NCBI GenBank assembly: GCA_002492465.1 | Contig: DKYT01000067.1 | Span: forward strand, 3,243-67,242 | Direction: 5' to 3' | DNA from: Lachnospiraceae bacterium UBA7093 | GTDB taxonomy: Bacteria; Bacillota; Clostridia; Lachnospirales; Lachnospiraceae | DNA: 64,000 nt | In this document: piece after piece, positions 43,001 through 52,195 of the stretch | How the letters are laid out: every line of letters begins with the position of its first letter | Numbering within the stretch: the first letter of the stretch is position 1 | Made by a program: the position numbers and the translations under genes | Notes under the pieces: generated by a model | What the model saw: the letters and a program-made list of their open reading frames with translations, nothing else | Databases searched by the model: none | Told to the model about the DNA's origin: nothing

Positions 43001-43834
43001 ATGAATTATAAAATTATTGCAGACAGCTGCTGTGAATTTCCCCCGGAGTGGGAAAATTCCGGATATGAACGCATACCCTTAGGGCTGGAAGTGAACGGCG
43101 AATTGATTATGGATGACGAGAGCTTTGATCAGGCGCAGTTTCTGAAAAAAGTAGCGGCTTCTCCTGTGTGTCCCAAATCTTTTTGTCCGTCTCCGGAAAA
43201 ATTTAAGGAAGCGTATGAGACGGATGCCCCGAACGTATTTGTATTTACTTTATCTTCAAAATTAAGCGGGAGCTACAACAGTGCAGAACTGGGGAAAAAA
43301 CTTTATATAGAAGAGCACGGAAATAAAAATATTTTCGTATGCGATTCGGAATCCGCAAGCTGCGGGGAGACCCAGCTTGCGCGGAAAGCCGCGGAATGGT
43401 CAGAGGAAGGACTTCCATTTGAAGAAATTTGCAGAAAGCTCACAGAGTACAGAGACAGGATGAAGACTTACTTTGTGCTGGATAATTTGGAAACCCTCCG
43501 CAAAAACGGGCGGCTTACCGGAGTCAAAGCGCTGGTTGCCTCCACCCTGAACATCAAGCCGGTAATGGGTTCCCATAAGGGGGAGATTATTCAACTGAGT
43601 CAGGCGATCGGCATCAAAAAGGGCTTGGCAAGGATGGCAGAGTATGTGGCAAAAGAAGCGGTACACCCCGAAGATAAAACCCTGATGATTACCCATTGTA
43701 ACTGCCCTGCGCGTGCCCAAAGCGTGAAAGAAATGATCCTTTCCAAAATCAGGGTAAAAGACGTACTGATCATGGACACCAAAGGAGTCAGCAGCATGTA
43801 CGCCAACGACGGCGGCGTGATCGTTACGCTGTAA
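43001..43834 (+). CDS. DegV family fatty-acid-binding protein (FakB type)
   Basis: A 277-residue DegV/FakB protein that holds a fatty acid for phosphorylation by the kinase FakA. ATG 43001 is chosen because GGAGGT (42991-42996) precedes it. Conserved elements: IIADSCCEFP at the start, VFTLSSKLSGSYNSAEL, and LRKNGRLTG before the C-terminal domain. The phosphate/carboxylate-binding region is SGSYNSA. FakA itself is not in the window, though a FakA-C-like protein is encoded at 30765. Confidence 0.92.
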   Translation: MNYKIIADSCCEFPPEWENSGYERIPLGLEVNGELIMDDESFDQAQFLKKVAASPVCPKSFCPSPEKFKEAYETDAPNVFVFTLSSKLSGSYNSAELGKKLYIEEHGNKNIFVCDSESASCGETQLARKAAEWSEEGLPFEEICRKLTEYRDRMKTYFVLDNLETLRKNGRLTGVKALVASTLNIKPVMGSHKGEIIQLSQAIGIKKGLARMAEYVAKEAVHPEDKTLMITHCNCPARAQSVKEMILSKIRVKDVLIMDTKGVSSMYANDGGVIVTL

Positions 43835-43866
43835 TTGTGCTTTCATCATATTTTAGGATGCATCCG

Positions 43867-44086
43867 GGACAAAAACCCCGGTTCTAAATAGCGGCGGTGG
43901 AATTTTATAAAAGAAGCTTGTGCGAACGACTTTTGCACCATGGAGATGAGACACAAAAAATCGCGGAAGCCTTTGCTGACGCGATTTTCGTTTTAAGAGG
44001 CTCATCGGAATGCCTGGTGCAACGGAGCAAGCACAAATTCTTTTATAAAATTCCACCGCCGCTATTTAGAACCGGGGTTTTTGTCC
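43867..44086. repeat. Long-hairpin element C with 49-bp perfect inverted repeats
   Basis: 43867-43915 and 44038-44086 are perfect complements over 49 bases. The 122-base interior continues to fold: ttgcacca...gatgag against ctcatc...tggtgcaa, and aaaatcgcg (43957-43965) against cgcgatttt (43979-43987) at the tip. It lies between the convergent degV and DUF1294 genes. No clear target-site duplication flanks it. Confidence 0.9.
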
Positions 44087-44093
44087 ACTCAAA

Positions 44094-44387
44094 CTATAAC
44101 AGTGAAATTTCCACAGGCGCGTTCAGAAGGGCGATAACCAGCGCGATTTGCAGGATTAAAATGAAAGGCATTCCGTACACGAAGGAGCGGTGCCTTGTTT
44201 TATGGTGGAAGGTATACATTCCAAGAATGGAGCCTATGCTTCCGCCGATGATTGCAACAATAAAAAGGGTTGCTTCCGGAATCCGGAAGGCCCTTTTTTT
44301 TGCTTTATATTTGTCAATGCCCATCAGGGCAAATCCAATCAGATTAATTCCAATAAAATAGGATAATAAAAGTGTTATTACATCCAT
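44094..44387 (-). CDS. DUF1294 membrane protein
   Basis: A 97-residue protein with three short membrane spans and the DUF1294 core (NLIGFALMGIDKYKAKKRAFRIPEATLFIVAIIGGSIGSILGMYTFHHKTRHRSFVYGMP). Function unknown. The start is 36 bases after the argG stop on the same strand, so it may be transcribed with argG. The stop lies seven bases from the right arm of element C. Confidence 0.88.
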   Translation of the reverse strand: MDVITLLLSYFIGINLIGFALMGIDKYKAKKRAFRIPEATLFIVAIIGGSIGSILGMYTFHHKTRHRSFVYGMPFILILQIALVIALLNAPVEISLL

Positions 44388-44423
44388 AAAGGTGATCAGC
44401 CTCCATAGTTTCCATTATTTTCC

Positions 44424-45644
44424 TTATTTCAGTTCTCCACGCTCCTGCATTTTAAGGGCGCGCACCTTGGTGGAAAGTCCAAAGAGATTGATAAAGCCCT
44501 CCGCATCATGGTGGTCATAGAGATCTCCCGTTGTAAAGGAAGCAATGCTTTCATTGTACAGTGAGTAAGGAGAAGTGGTGCCTGCCTTGATGATGTTGCC
44601 CTTGTAAAGCTTAAACTTCACTTCGCCTGTTACATACTGCTGGGTGGATTCGATGAAAGCCTGAACCGCCTGACGGAGAGGAGAAAACCATTTTCCCTCA
44701 TATACGATCTGTGCCAGCTTGTTGCCCATATCCATTTTAACGGCGTAGGTATCCCGATCCAGGATCAGCTCTTCTAACTGCTGATGCGCCTCATAAAGGA
44801 TGGTTCCGCCGGGGGTTTCGTAAACGCCTCTGGACTTCATGCCGACAACACGGTTTTCAACAATATCTACAATGCCAATGCCGTGCTTGCCGCCTAATGT
44901 GTTCAGCTCTCTGATAATATCGGAAACTTTCATTTGCTTGCCGTTGACGGAGGTGGGAACCCCCTTTTCAAAGGTCATGGTAACGTACTCGCCCTCATCG
45001 GGAGCCTTTTCAGGAGTAACGCCCAGTACCAGAAGATGCTCGAAGTTAGGCTCGTTTCCGGGATCCTCCAGTTCCAGTCCTTCATGGCTGATGTGCCACA
45101 GATTACGGTCGCGGCTGTAGCTGGAATCAGCGGAGAAAGGAAGGTCGATTCCGTGTGCCTTGCAGTATGCAATTTCAGATTCCCGGGAATCCAAGGTCCA
45201 CTTGTCATTTCTCCATGCCGCAATGATCTTTATGTCAGGGGCAAGAGCTTTGATGCCAAGTTCAAAGCGAATCTGGTCGTTTCCTTTACCGGTAGCGCCG
45301 TGGCAGATGGCGGAAGCGCCTTCCTTACGTGCGATTTCAACCAGCTTTTTTGCAATCAGAGGTCTTGCCATGGAAGTCCCCAGGAGATATTTATTCTCAT
45401 ATACGGCGTGTGCCTGTACGCAGGGGACAACGTATTCGTCACAGAATTCGTCGGTCACATCCAGTATGTATAATTTTTCAGCGCCGCAGAATTTCGCTCT
45501 TTCTTCAAGCCCGTCCAGTTCTTCTCCCTGTCCACAGTCGATGCAGACGCAGATGACTTCATAGTCAAAATTTTCTTTCAGCCAGGGGATGATGGCGGTG
45601 GTGTCCAGTCCGCCTGAGTATGCCAGAATCACTTTTTCCTTCAT
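44424..45644 (-). CDS. argG: Argininosuccinate synthase
   Basis: This 406-residue enzyme joins citrulline and aspartate with ATP in arginine synthesis. The ATP pyrophosphatase loop AYSGGLDTT opens the protein; LGTSMARPLIAKKLVEIA and CHGATGKGNDQIRFE are the substrate-binding blocks; ADSSYSRDRNLWHISHEGLELEDPGNEP is diagnostic. No argH follows in the window. ArgR-type boxes lie 147-180 bases upstream. Confidence 0.97.
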   Translation of the reverse strand: MKEKVILAYSGGLDTTAIIPWLKENFDYEVICVCIDCGQGEELDGLEERAKFCGAEKLYILDVTDEFCDEYVVPCVQAHAVYENKYLLGTSMARPLIAKKLVEIARKEGASAICHGATGKGNDQIRFELGIKALAPDIKIIAAWRNDKWTLDSRESEIAYCKAHGIDLPFSADSSYSRDRNLWHISHEGLELEDPGNEPNFEHLLVLGVTPEKAPDEGEYVTMTFEKGVPTSVNGKQMKVSDIIRELNTLGGKHGIGIVDIVENRVVGMKSRGVYETPGGTILYEAHQQLEELILDRDTYAVKMDMGNKLAQIVYEGKWFSPLRQAVQAFIESTQQYVTGEVKFKLYKGNIIKAGTTSPYSLYNESIASFTTGDLYDHHDAEGFINLFGLSTKVRALKMQERGELK

Positions 45645-45790
45645 AATTTAATGCCTCCATAATGATTTTATAATAAGCTTACAATTACTGTCCTTTGACA
45701 ATATACAACAGATCCATTGGAAATGCAACACCTATTTATGCATAAAATTTAAAACATATTTTGATTTTATCCATAAAAAATAAATAAAAA

Positions 45791-45824
45791 TGTATATTAT
45801 TCATAAAAATTGAATAATAATTCA
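45791..45824. promoter_or_regulatory. Tandem ArgR boxes upstream of argG
   Basis: TGAATAATAATTCA (45811-45824) is a near-perfect match to the ArgR/AhrC consensus and TGTATATTATTCATA (45791-45805) is a second, weaker copy one helical turn pair away. The 45645-45790 stretch is AT-rich leader sequence with no gene. Confidence 0.7.
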
Positions 45825-45909
45825 TTCGTTCCAATGTAAGAAAAGAGAATGGGAAGAAGTAAGGAAAACAGAATTAGCAGGAAAAATTTTGCAGGAAGTC
45901 TAAATTTCC

Positions 45910-45938
45910 TTGTTCTGTATGGTATTTTCTGATAAAAT
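45910..45938 (+). promoter_or_regulatory. Promoter of the apt-permease operon
   Basis: TTGTTC (45910-45915), a 17-base spacer and TAAAAT (45933-45938). No purine riboswitch is visible in the short leader before 45981. Confidence 0.6.
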
Positions 45939-45980
45939 AATCCAGTATGATTAATATAAACGAAGGAAGGGATCCGTGCT

Positions 45981-46505
45981 ATGAAAAAAATGGAAGAGTA
46001 CATACGAAGTATTCCGGATTTTCCGGAGAAGGGCATTATTTTCAGAGACGTGACCAGCGTGCTGCAGGATCCGGACGGGTTAGCGCTTGCCATTGACTCT
46101 ATGAAAAAGATGTTGGAGGGGATTGATTTTGACGTGATTGTGGGAACAGAGTCAAGAGGTTTTATTTTTGGTGTTCCCATTGCATATTCCTTACATAAAG
46201 GATTTGTGCCGGTTCGCAAGAAAGGGAAGCTGCCGCTGGAGGTTATTTCCAAGGAATATGACCTGGAATATGGCAGCGCCGTAGTGGAGATGCATAAAGA
46301 CTCCATTAAGCCGGGACAAAAAGTAGTAGTGGTGGACGACCTGATTGCTACAGGCGGCACCATTGAGGCGAGCATTCAGATGATTGAAGAGCTGGGCGGC
46401 GAAGTCGTGAAGGTGATTTTCCTGATGGAGTTGGCGGGACTGAAGGGAAGAGAACGGCTGAAGGGCTACGATGTGGACAGCGTCATCATCTATGAAGGCA
46501 AATAA
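45981..46505 (+). CDS. apt: Adenine phosphoribosyltransferase
   Basis: A 174-residue purine salvage enzyme that makes AMP from adenine and PRPP. It has the family start (YIRSIPDFPEKGIIFRDVTSVLQDP), the flexible loop around RKKGKLPLEVISKEYDLEYGS and the PRPP-binding motif VVVVDDLIATGGT. The downstream purine permease, 36 bases away, makes an uptake-and-salvage unit. Ribosome site GAAGGAAGGG. Confidence 0.97.
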   Translation: MKKMEEYIRSIPDFPEKGIIFRDVTSVLQDPDGLALAIDSMKKMLEGIDFDVIVGTESRGFIFGVPIAYSLHKGFVPVRKKGKLPLEVISKEYDLEYGSAVVEMHKDSIKPGQKVVVVDDLIATGGTIEASIQMIEELGGEVVKVIFLMELAGLKGRERLKGYDVDSVIIYEGK

Positions 46506-46541
46506 ATTATACTTACCACTTATGAGAAAAGGAGAAAAGTG

Positions 46542-47900
46542 ATGTTAGAGAAATGGTTCAAACTCAAAGAAAACAACACGAACATCAAAACAGAAGTAGT
46601 TGCCGGCGTCACAACATTTATGACCATGGCATATATTCTGGCAGTTAATCCGTCGATTCTTTCGGCGTCCGGCATGGACAGTAACGCTGTGCTGATGGCA
46701 ACGGCTCTTGCGGCATTTATCGGTACCCTGGCAATGGCGCTGCTTGCAAATTATCCCTTTGCATTGGCTCCGGGACTTGGGCTTAACGCTTATTTTGCCT
46801 ATACGGTATGCGGCGTTATGGGATACTCCTGGCAGATTGCCCTGATGGCGGTGTTTGTAGAAGGATTGATTTTTATTGTATTATCCGTGACAAATGTGCG
46901 GGAGGCAATTTTTAATGCAATTCCCATGCAGCTGAAAAGAGGCGTGTCTGTAGGCATCGGTCTGTTTATTGCATTTATTGGATTCCAGAATGCAGGGGTT
47001 GTAGTAAACTCAGACAGCACGCTGGTAACGGTAATTGATTTTACAGCGGATTTCCATACGGCAGGTATCAGTGCGCTGCTGGCAATCATCGGCATTTTCA
47101 TAATCGTTATCCTTCATGTAAAGAAGGTAAAGGGCGCTATTTTGATCGGTATCTTTGCAACCTGGATTTTGGGCATTATCTGTCAGTTGACAGGCTTATA
47201 TACAGTAGTGCCGGAAGCGGGCTACTATTCTCTGATTCCCTCCTGGAGCAGTTTCAGCATCAGTTCCATCGGTTTGACCTTTGGGCAGTGCTTTAAGGCG
47301 GATTTTGGCTCAATTAAGGTGATCGACTTTATTGTAATTATTCTTGCATTTCTGTTTGTAGACGTGTTCGATACGCTGGGAACATTGATCGGATGCGCAA
47401 ATAAGGCGGATATGCTTGATAAAGAAGGAAAGCTTCCCCGCATTAAACAGGCGCTTTTGGCGGATGCTATTGCAACCAGCGCTGGCGCTGTTTTGGGTAC
47501 TTCCACTACGACCACTTTTGTGGAAAGCTCTGCAGGTGTTGCAGAGGGCGGCAGAACAGGACTTTCTTCTGTTGTGACCGGTTTCCTGTTCCTGCTGGCA
47601 ATTATATTTGCTCCAATCTTTACGACCATTCCCGGATTTGCAACGGCTCCGGCACTGATTTTCGTAGGATTTTTGATGATCACCGCTGTTGTGCAGATCG
47701 ATTTCGAAGATCTCACAGAGGCAATTCCCGCTTACCTTTGTCTGCTTGCAATGCCTCTCATGTACAGCATTTCCGAAGGTATCGCAGTAGGCGTTATCTC
47801 TTATGTGATCATTAACCTTGTATGCGGAAAGGCAAAAAAGATTACACCCCTTATGTATATACTTGCAGTGTTGTTTATCTGTAAATATATTTTCCTGTAG
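46542..47900 (+). CDS. NCS2-type purine (adenine/guanine/hypoxanthine) permease
   Basis: A 452-residue transporter of the AzgA/PbuG group with about 13 membrane spans. Diagnostic stretches: TEVVAGVTTFMTMAYILAVNP, PFALAPGLGLNAYFAYTV, and DVFDTLGTLIGCANKADMLD with GTSTTTTFVESSAGVAEGGRTGL, which form the substrate-site half-helices. I start at ATG 46542 rather than the GTG three bases earlier. Together with apt it imports and traps purine bases. Confidence 0.93.
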   Translation: MLEKWFKLKENNTNIKTEVVAGVTTFMTMAYILAVNPSILSASGMDSNAVLMATALAAFIGTLAMALLANYPFALAPGLGLNAYFAYTVCGVMGYSWQIALMAVFVEGLIFIVLSVTNVREAIFNAIPMQLKRGVSVGIGLFIAFIGFQNAGVVVNSDSTLVTVIDFTADFHTAGISALLAIIGIFIIVILHVKKVKGAILIGIFATWILGIICQLTGLYTVVPEAGYYSLIPSWSSFSISSIGLTFGQCFKADFGSIKVIDFIVIILAFLFVDVFDTLGTLIGCANKADMLDKEGKLPRIKQALLADAIATSAGAVLGTSTTTTFVESSAGVAEGGRTGLSSVVTGFLFLLAIIFAPIFTTIPGFATAPALIFVGFLMITAVVQIDFEDLTEAIPAYLCLLAMPLMYSISEGIAVGVISYVIINLVCGKAKKITPLMYILAVLFICKYIFL

Positions 47901-47954
47901 GGTGAATTGATTTTTTGAAACTTGGGGCTTTCGCATCGGCGGAATGATTCTGCC

Positions 47955-47972
47955 GGGCGATTGCCCTTTTTT
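47955..47972 (+). terminator. Short terminator after the purine permease
   Basis: gggcgattgccc (47955-47966) is followed by six T residues. Confidence 0.55.
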
Positions 47973-47999
47973 GTTTGAGGGATAGGAAAAGGAGTGAAA

Positions 48000-48812
48000 A
48001 TGAAAAGAAGCAATTATTTTGTGGAAGGTCTTCAGGGCGCAGGCAAAACGACCTTTGTGCGGCGGCTTGGGGAACGCTTAAGCGATTATCAGGTTTTCCA
48101 CGAGGGGGATTATTCGCCTGTTGAATTGGCATGGTGCGCTTATGTTACGGAAGAAGAGTACAGGCATGTGCTGAACAGCTATCCTTCCCTCCGGAAAGAA
48201 ATTATGGAGAAAACAGTAACGGAGGACGACCGCAGGATTATCTGCTACACGCAGATTCTAACCGACGTTGCAGGTTTTCACAAAACGTTGGAAAAGTTTG
48301 AAATTTATAATGGAAATCTGGATAAAGAGTCTTTTGAAAATGTGATTTTTGAACGGTTTGGGAAATGGAGGGGAGAAGGGCAGATTTTTGAGTGCTCCAT
48401 CTTCCAAAATATTATTGAAAACCAAATGCTTTATTTGATGATGGAGGAAGAGGAAATTCTGGATTTTTACAGAAGATTAAAGAACGTTCTTGGAGATAAA
48501 CCGTATCAGATTATTTATCTTGACGTGGAGGATATTCCAGGCGCTATTGAGGTAATCCGAAAGGAGAGAGCGGATGAGAACGGAAATGAAGTATGGTTTC
48601 CGTTGATGATAAAATATCTGGAGGAATCGCCTTATGGAAAGAAGCATGGGACGATGGGGCTGGAGGGACTGCTTGTGCATTTAGAGAGGCGAAAAGCGAT
48701 AGAACATCGGCTTATGGAAGAGGTTTTTAAGGAGAAAGGGATTATTGTAAAATCTTTCCATGGATTCGGTGATTTCGAAGTACCAATCCAACCCCTGCCA
48801 TTATCACAATAG
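48000..48812 (+). CDS. P-loop nucleotide/small-molecule kinase-like protein, function unknown
   Basis: A 270-residue protein with a Walker A loop near the start (FVEGLQGAGKTTFVRRL) and a later YLDVEDIPGAIEVIRKERADENG resembling the lid and LID arginines of thymidylate or other small kinases. I start at ATG 48000 after AAAGGAGTGAAA. It is not a classical dTMP kinase by length or motifs, and the substrate is unknown. Its last 71 bases overlap the 3' end of the CPBP gene on the opposite strand, so the two transcripts are antisense there. Confidence 0.65.
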   Translation: MKRSNYFVEGLQGAGKTTFVRRLGERLSDYQVFHEGDYSPVELAWCAYVTEEEYRHVLNSYPSLRKEIMEKTVTEDDRRIICYTQILTDVAGFHKTLEKFEIYNGNLDKESFENVIFERFGKWRGEGQIFECSIFQNIIENQMLYLMMEEEEILDFYRRLKNVLGDKPYQIIYLDVEDIPGAIEVIRKERADENGNEVWFPLMIKYLEESPYGKKHGTMGLEGLLVHLERRKAIEHRLMEEVFKEKGIIVKSFHGFGDFEVPIQPLPLSQ

Positions 48813-49566
48813 AAAATATTCCCGTTATAGGATCAAAAAATATCTGTCCCCAATTGCTGTATTTCACAAAGGAACCTGTTGCAATAAGAACAGTGGGGAC
48901 AGCATCTTCCATTGAGTGTAACAGTACGCAGGACCATACGCTTTTTGTCATGCGGTATAATTCTACAAATAAAATGGACCATACCATCATGACAAGACAT
49001 CCTGATATCAGAGTTTTCAATCTTGAAGCGGTTAAAAAATATTCATCCCCCAGGAAAACCAAATAATATGCTGTATGCCACAACCCCCATACCAGACCTG
49101 AAATACCATATATCAACCAATCGTTTAGCCGAAATTCCAATAGCCTGGGTGTCAGGTATCCGCGCCATGCAAATTCTTCAAATATATTTTTCAAAAAGCT
49201 TCCCGCTAAAGAGATTGCTGCAGTTGATAGAAAAGCAGACCACGAGATCGTGGAAATATCAATACAGTCAAAGCATAATGCAAGTAAGATCGTAATCATT
49301 GTGACAACAGGATAGAGGAGAATTGCAATCACATAACCTTTCCAACTTGTTTTAAGGTTTAGTTTTAGACCGAAGCTTTTCCATTCTTTTTCCCTGGTTC
49401 TGAATATGACAGCACATAATAAAGGAAGGGCAAGCCAAATACCCATTCCCAGGCTGTCTCCTTCAGGCTGGTCTGTTAAGAGTTGATCCACAAGGACGCC
49501 GATCCAGCCGCTGATAAGCGTTATAATGATAAAATAAATTAAATTGCGACGGGTATTTTTCAGCAT
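48742..49566 (-). CDS. CPBP family intramembrane metalloprotease-like protein
   Basis: A 274-residue membrane protein with seven or eight spans. EEFAWRGYL carries the EExxxR motif (E130, E131, R135); WGLWHTAYYLVF gives the histidine motif. It starts seven bases inside the TetR gene's 3' end on the same strand, so it is co-transcribed with and probably controlled by that regulator. Its substrate is unknown. Confidence 0.88.
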   Translation of the reverse strand: MLKNTRRNLIYFIIITLISGWIGVLVDQLLTDQPEGDSLGMGIWLALPLLCAVIFRTREKEWKSFGLKLNLKTSWKGYVIAILLYPVVTMITILLALCFDCIDISTISWSAFLSTAAISLAGSFLKNIFEEFAWRGYLTPRLLEFRLNDWLIYGISGLVWGLWHTAYYLVFLGDEYFLTASRLKTLISGCLVMMVWSILFVELYRMTKSVWSCVLLHSMEDAVPTVLIATGSFVKYSNWGQIFFDPITGIFSIVIMAGVGLVLRNHRIHGKILQ

Positions 49567-50135
49567 GATACAGATTCCCTTTCAATCAATTTCATAAGCC
49601 AGCTTACATCTGGCAGCGGTGCCCCGGGTCTACGTACCTTTTCCTGTGCAATACCCTGTATGGCTCCAAAAAGTGCGACGCACATTGCATGTGCATTTCC
49701 GGAATGAAATAATCCTAATTCCTGCCCTTTTTGGATAACCGGAATCCATTGTGCTGCAATGTCTGCTTGTTCGAGAAGGGTATATACTTCGTTTATTCCA
49801 ACATGGGAATGCTGCGCCTGATCTATAAAAACGAACATTTTTCCAAAGAAGGGATTACTTTCAAGCTGTTCAAAAATGTTCTGTACGATCTGGAAGAGAT
49901 ATTCTTTGGGCGCCTGCATGGCGGCGGCTTTTTCGATATGCATTTCTTCGACTCCGATTTTTACCAATTCAAGATAAATACTTTCTTTATTAGGAAAATA
50001 GTGAAAAAACAGACCGGAGCTGATCCCTGTTTTGCGGCATATTTCACGTGTACTTGTCCCATAAAAGCCCTTTGTAATAAATTCGTCTAAGGCGGCTCTT
50101 AAAAGCTGATTTTTTCTTTCTCTTCCTTTTTCCAT
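49560..50135 (-). CDS. TetR/AcrR family regulator
   Basis: A 191-residue repressor. The N-terminal helix-turn-helix reads TREICRKTGISSGLFFHYFPNKESIYLELV; the ligand domain includes FGAIQGIAQEKVRRPG near the end. I chose the ATG at 50135 (MEKGRERKNQLL), seven bases after GAGGAG; longer frames lack a ribosome site. An imperfect palindrome upstream is the likely operator. It forms an operon with the CPBP protease gene. Confidence 0.9.
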   Translation of the reverse strand: MEKGRERKNQLLRAALDEFITKGFYGTSTREICRKTGISSGLFFHYFPNKESIYLELVKIGVEEMHIEKAAAMQAPKEYLFQIVQNIFEQLESNPFFGKMFVFIDQAQHSHVGINEVYTLLEQADIAAQWIPVIQKGQELGLFHSGNAHAMCVALFGAIQGIAQEKVRRPGAPLPDVSWLMKLIERESVSC

Positions 50136-50150
50136 AATCATACTCCTCAA

Positions 50151-50170
50151 AATTAAGCAAGTGCTCAATT
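50151..50170 (-). promoter_or_regulatory. Putative operator of the TetR gene
   Basis: aattaagcaagtgctcaatt is a 20-bp palindrome with two symmetric mismatched pairs, 15 bases before the start codon. The position fits autorepression. Confidence 0.55.
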
Positions 50171-50285
50171 TTGATTATAACATGATCTGTAATTTTGTCA
50201 AGGACTAAAAATGCGTTCCGTGGTATACTAAATACTACGGTGTTTTGATGCTGTGACATCTTGATTTAAGGCAGTAATCCAGGAC

Positions 50286-50302
50286 TTTACATTCATTTTA
50301 CA
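50286..50302 (+). promoter_or_regulatory. PhoP-box-like direct repeat upstream of the Na/Pi cotransporter
   Basis: TTTACA at 50286-50291 and 50297-50302 repeat with an 11-bp period, the spacing of PhoP half-sites (TTWACA) in Firmicutes. A TATGAT (50334-50339) could be the -10. Only two repeats are present, so this is tentative. Confidence 0.4.
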
Positions 50303-50382
50303 ATTTTCTGATATTGAATTGATGTTTCTTCTGTATGATATGGCATAGAAAGCTGAATGCTATAAGAATACAGGAGGAAATT

Positions 50383-52191
50383 ATGGACTTTTTTGATTTA
50401 TTGACGATGATAGGCGGTCTTGCGCTTTTTTTGTATGGAATGCACCTGTTAAGCGAAGGGCTGGAAAAGCTCTCCGGAGGCAGACTGGAAAGAATTCTGG
50501 AAAGTCTCACCAACAACAGATTGAAAGCGGTGCTTTTAGGGGCAGGCGTGACGGCGGTGATTCAGTCCTCCTCCGCCACCACAGTTATGGTGGTAGGATT
50601 TGTAAATTCGGGCATTATGAAGCTTTCCCAGGCAATCGGCATTATTATGGGCGCCAATATCGGAACCACCATCACTTCCTGGCTGTTAAGCCTGACCGGT
50701 ATAGAAAGCAGTAATTTTTTTCTTCAATTGGTAAAACCAACCTCCTTTTCGCCGGTACTTGCACTAATTGGCGTTGTTTTTATACTGTTTCTGAAAAATG
50801 GCAAAAAGCGTGACATTGGCGGAATTTTAGTGGGATTTGCAATCTTAATGACAGGGATGGAGACCATGTCTCAGGCAATGAAACCGCTCAGCGGGGTTCC
50901 CTGGTTCACGGGAATTTTCACACTGTTCAGTAATCCCATTCTGGGAGTTTTAGTGGGGGCGCTGCTTACGGCGGTAATTCAGTCTTCCTCTGCATCTGTC
51001 GGTATTTTGCAGGCATTATGCGCCACCGGAAGCATCAGGTACGCTACCGTAGTGCCGATTATTCTTGGACAGAATATTGGAACCTGCGTTACGGCGCTGA
51101 TGTCAGGGGTTGGCGCAGGCAGAAATGCAAAGCGCGCCTCCATCGTTCATCTTTTGTTTAATGTCATCGGGGCGGCAGTTTTTATGACAGTGTTTTATAC
51201 ATTGAATGCAGTGCTTCGGTTTACATTTATGCAGGAAGCGGCTGACAGCGCAGGAATTGCACTGGTGCATACGGGATTTAACCTGCTGACCACCGCGCTT
51301 TTACTTCCCTTTGCAAACGGGCTTGAGAAGCTGTCTTTCGCCATCATCAAACCGGATGAAGAGGAACAGAAGCAGCTGGAAGAGAAGGAAAGTTTTGCAA
51401 GGATGGACGAACGATTTCTGGATACACCTTCCTTTGCCCTGGAACAGGCGTATTCCTATACGCGGAGAATGGCGGATTTGACCAGGGAAGCTTTTAACAT
51501 AACAGTCCAGAATCTTTTAGAATATGAGAAGGAAAATGCAGCGGAAGTGGAGCGTCTGGAGAATCTTGTGGACAGATTTGAGGACGAGATCAGCGGATAC
51601 CTTGTAAAGCTTTCGGGCAGGAATCTGAGCGAAGGGGATTCAAGAAGACTGGGCATGATTCTGCACAGCGTAGGAGATTTGGAACGAATATCGGATCATG
51701 CCATGAATCTTACTGACTGTGCAAAAGAGATGAAACAAAAGAGTTGGAGCTTTTCGGATAAGGCGACGGAAGAACTGCGGATTTTTTCTCAGGCGGTCAA
51801 GGATATTGTGGAGCTTTCTGTGGAAGTTTTCAAGGAAGAGGATACCGGAGCGGCAAAGTCCATAGAACCCTTTGAGGAAACCATTGATATCCTTCAAAAA
51901 GAAATAAAGCGGCGTCACATGAAGCGCCTGAGAAAAGGAAAATGTACGGCGGAGATGGGATTTGTACTTTCGGATATTACCAATAATTATGAGAGGATTG
52001 CCGATCACTGTTCCAACCTTGCAATTAATATTCTACAGCTAAATGAGGATGATACCCATGCCCATGCCTACATTGACAGTCTCTGGAGGGGAGAAGGCAG
52101 CGAATTCGACCTGCTTTTGCAGAGGTATCTGAAACGCTATGAATTACCCGGGAAAAAGGTTAAAATAGAAGAGGTGCAAACGGAAGGATAA
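50383..52191 (+). CDS. Na/Pi cotransporter family protein with PhoU-like C-terminal domain
   Basis: A 602-residue protein that should move phosphate with sodium across the membrane. The membrane half (~1-320) contains two inverted PF02690 repeats, each with a QSSSA motif (AVIQSSSATTVMVVGF and AVIQSSSASVGILQAL). From ~350 to ~580 there is a helical PhoU-like domain (MILHSVGDLERISDHAMNL, ITNNYERIADHCSNLAINIL). The start ATG 50383 follows AGGAGG. The two-component pair next to it resembles PhoP/PhoR, which fits phosphate control. Confidence 0.93.
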   Translation: MDFFDLLTMIGGLALFLYGMHLLSEGLEKLSGGRLERILESLTNNRLKAVLLGAGVTAVIQSSSATTVMVVGFVNSGIMKLSQAIGIIMGANIGTTITSWLLSLTGIESSNFFLQLVKPTSFSPVLALIGVVFILFLKNGKKRDIGGILVGFAILMTGMETMSQAMKPLSGVPWFTGIFTLFSNPILGVLVGALLTAVIQSSSASVGILQALCATGSIRYATVVPIILGQNIGTCVTALMSGVGAGRNAKRASIVHLLFNVIGAAVFMTVFYTLNAVLRFTFMQEAADSAGIALVHTGFNLLTTALLLPFANGLEKLSFAIIKPDEEEQKQLEEKESFARMDERFLDTPSFALEQAYSYTRRMADLTREAFNITVQNLLEYEKENAAEVERLENLVDRFEDEISGYLVKLSGRNLSEGDSRRLGMILHSVGDLERISDHAMNLTDCAKEMKQKSWSFSDKATEELRIFSQAVKDIVELSVEVFKEEDTGAAKSIEPFEETIDILQKEIKRRHMKRLRKGKCTAEMGFVLSDITNNYERIADHCSNLAINILQLNEDDTHAHAYIDSLWRGEGSEFDLLLQRYLKRYELPGKKVKIEEVQTEG

Positions 52192-52195
52192 TATT

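Noticed and set aside
43867..44086. Element C read as an invertible promoter switch
   Set aside because: It lies between the 3' ends of two convergent genes, so inversion would not switch either one, and no invertase gene is nearby.
45645..45980. Purine riboswitch upstream of apt
   Set aside because: The leader between the promoter and start codon is only ~40 bases and lacks the conserved purine-aptamer loops.
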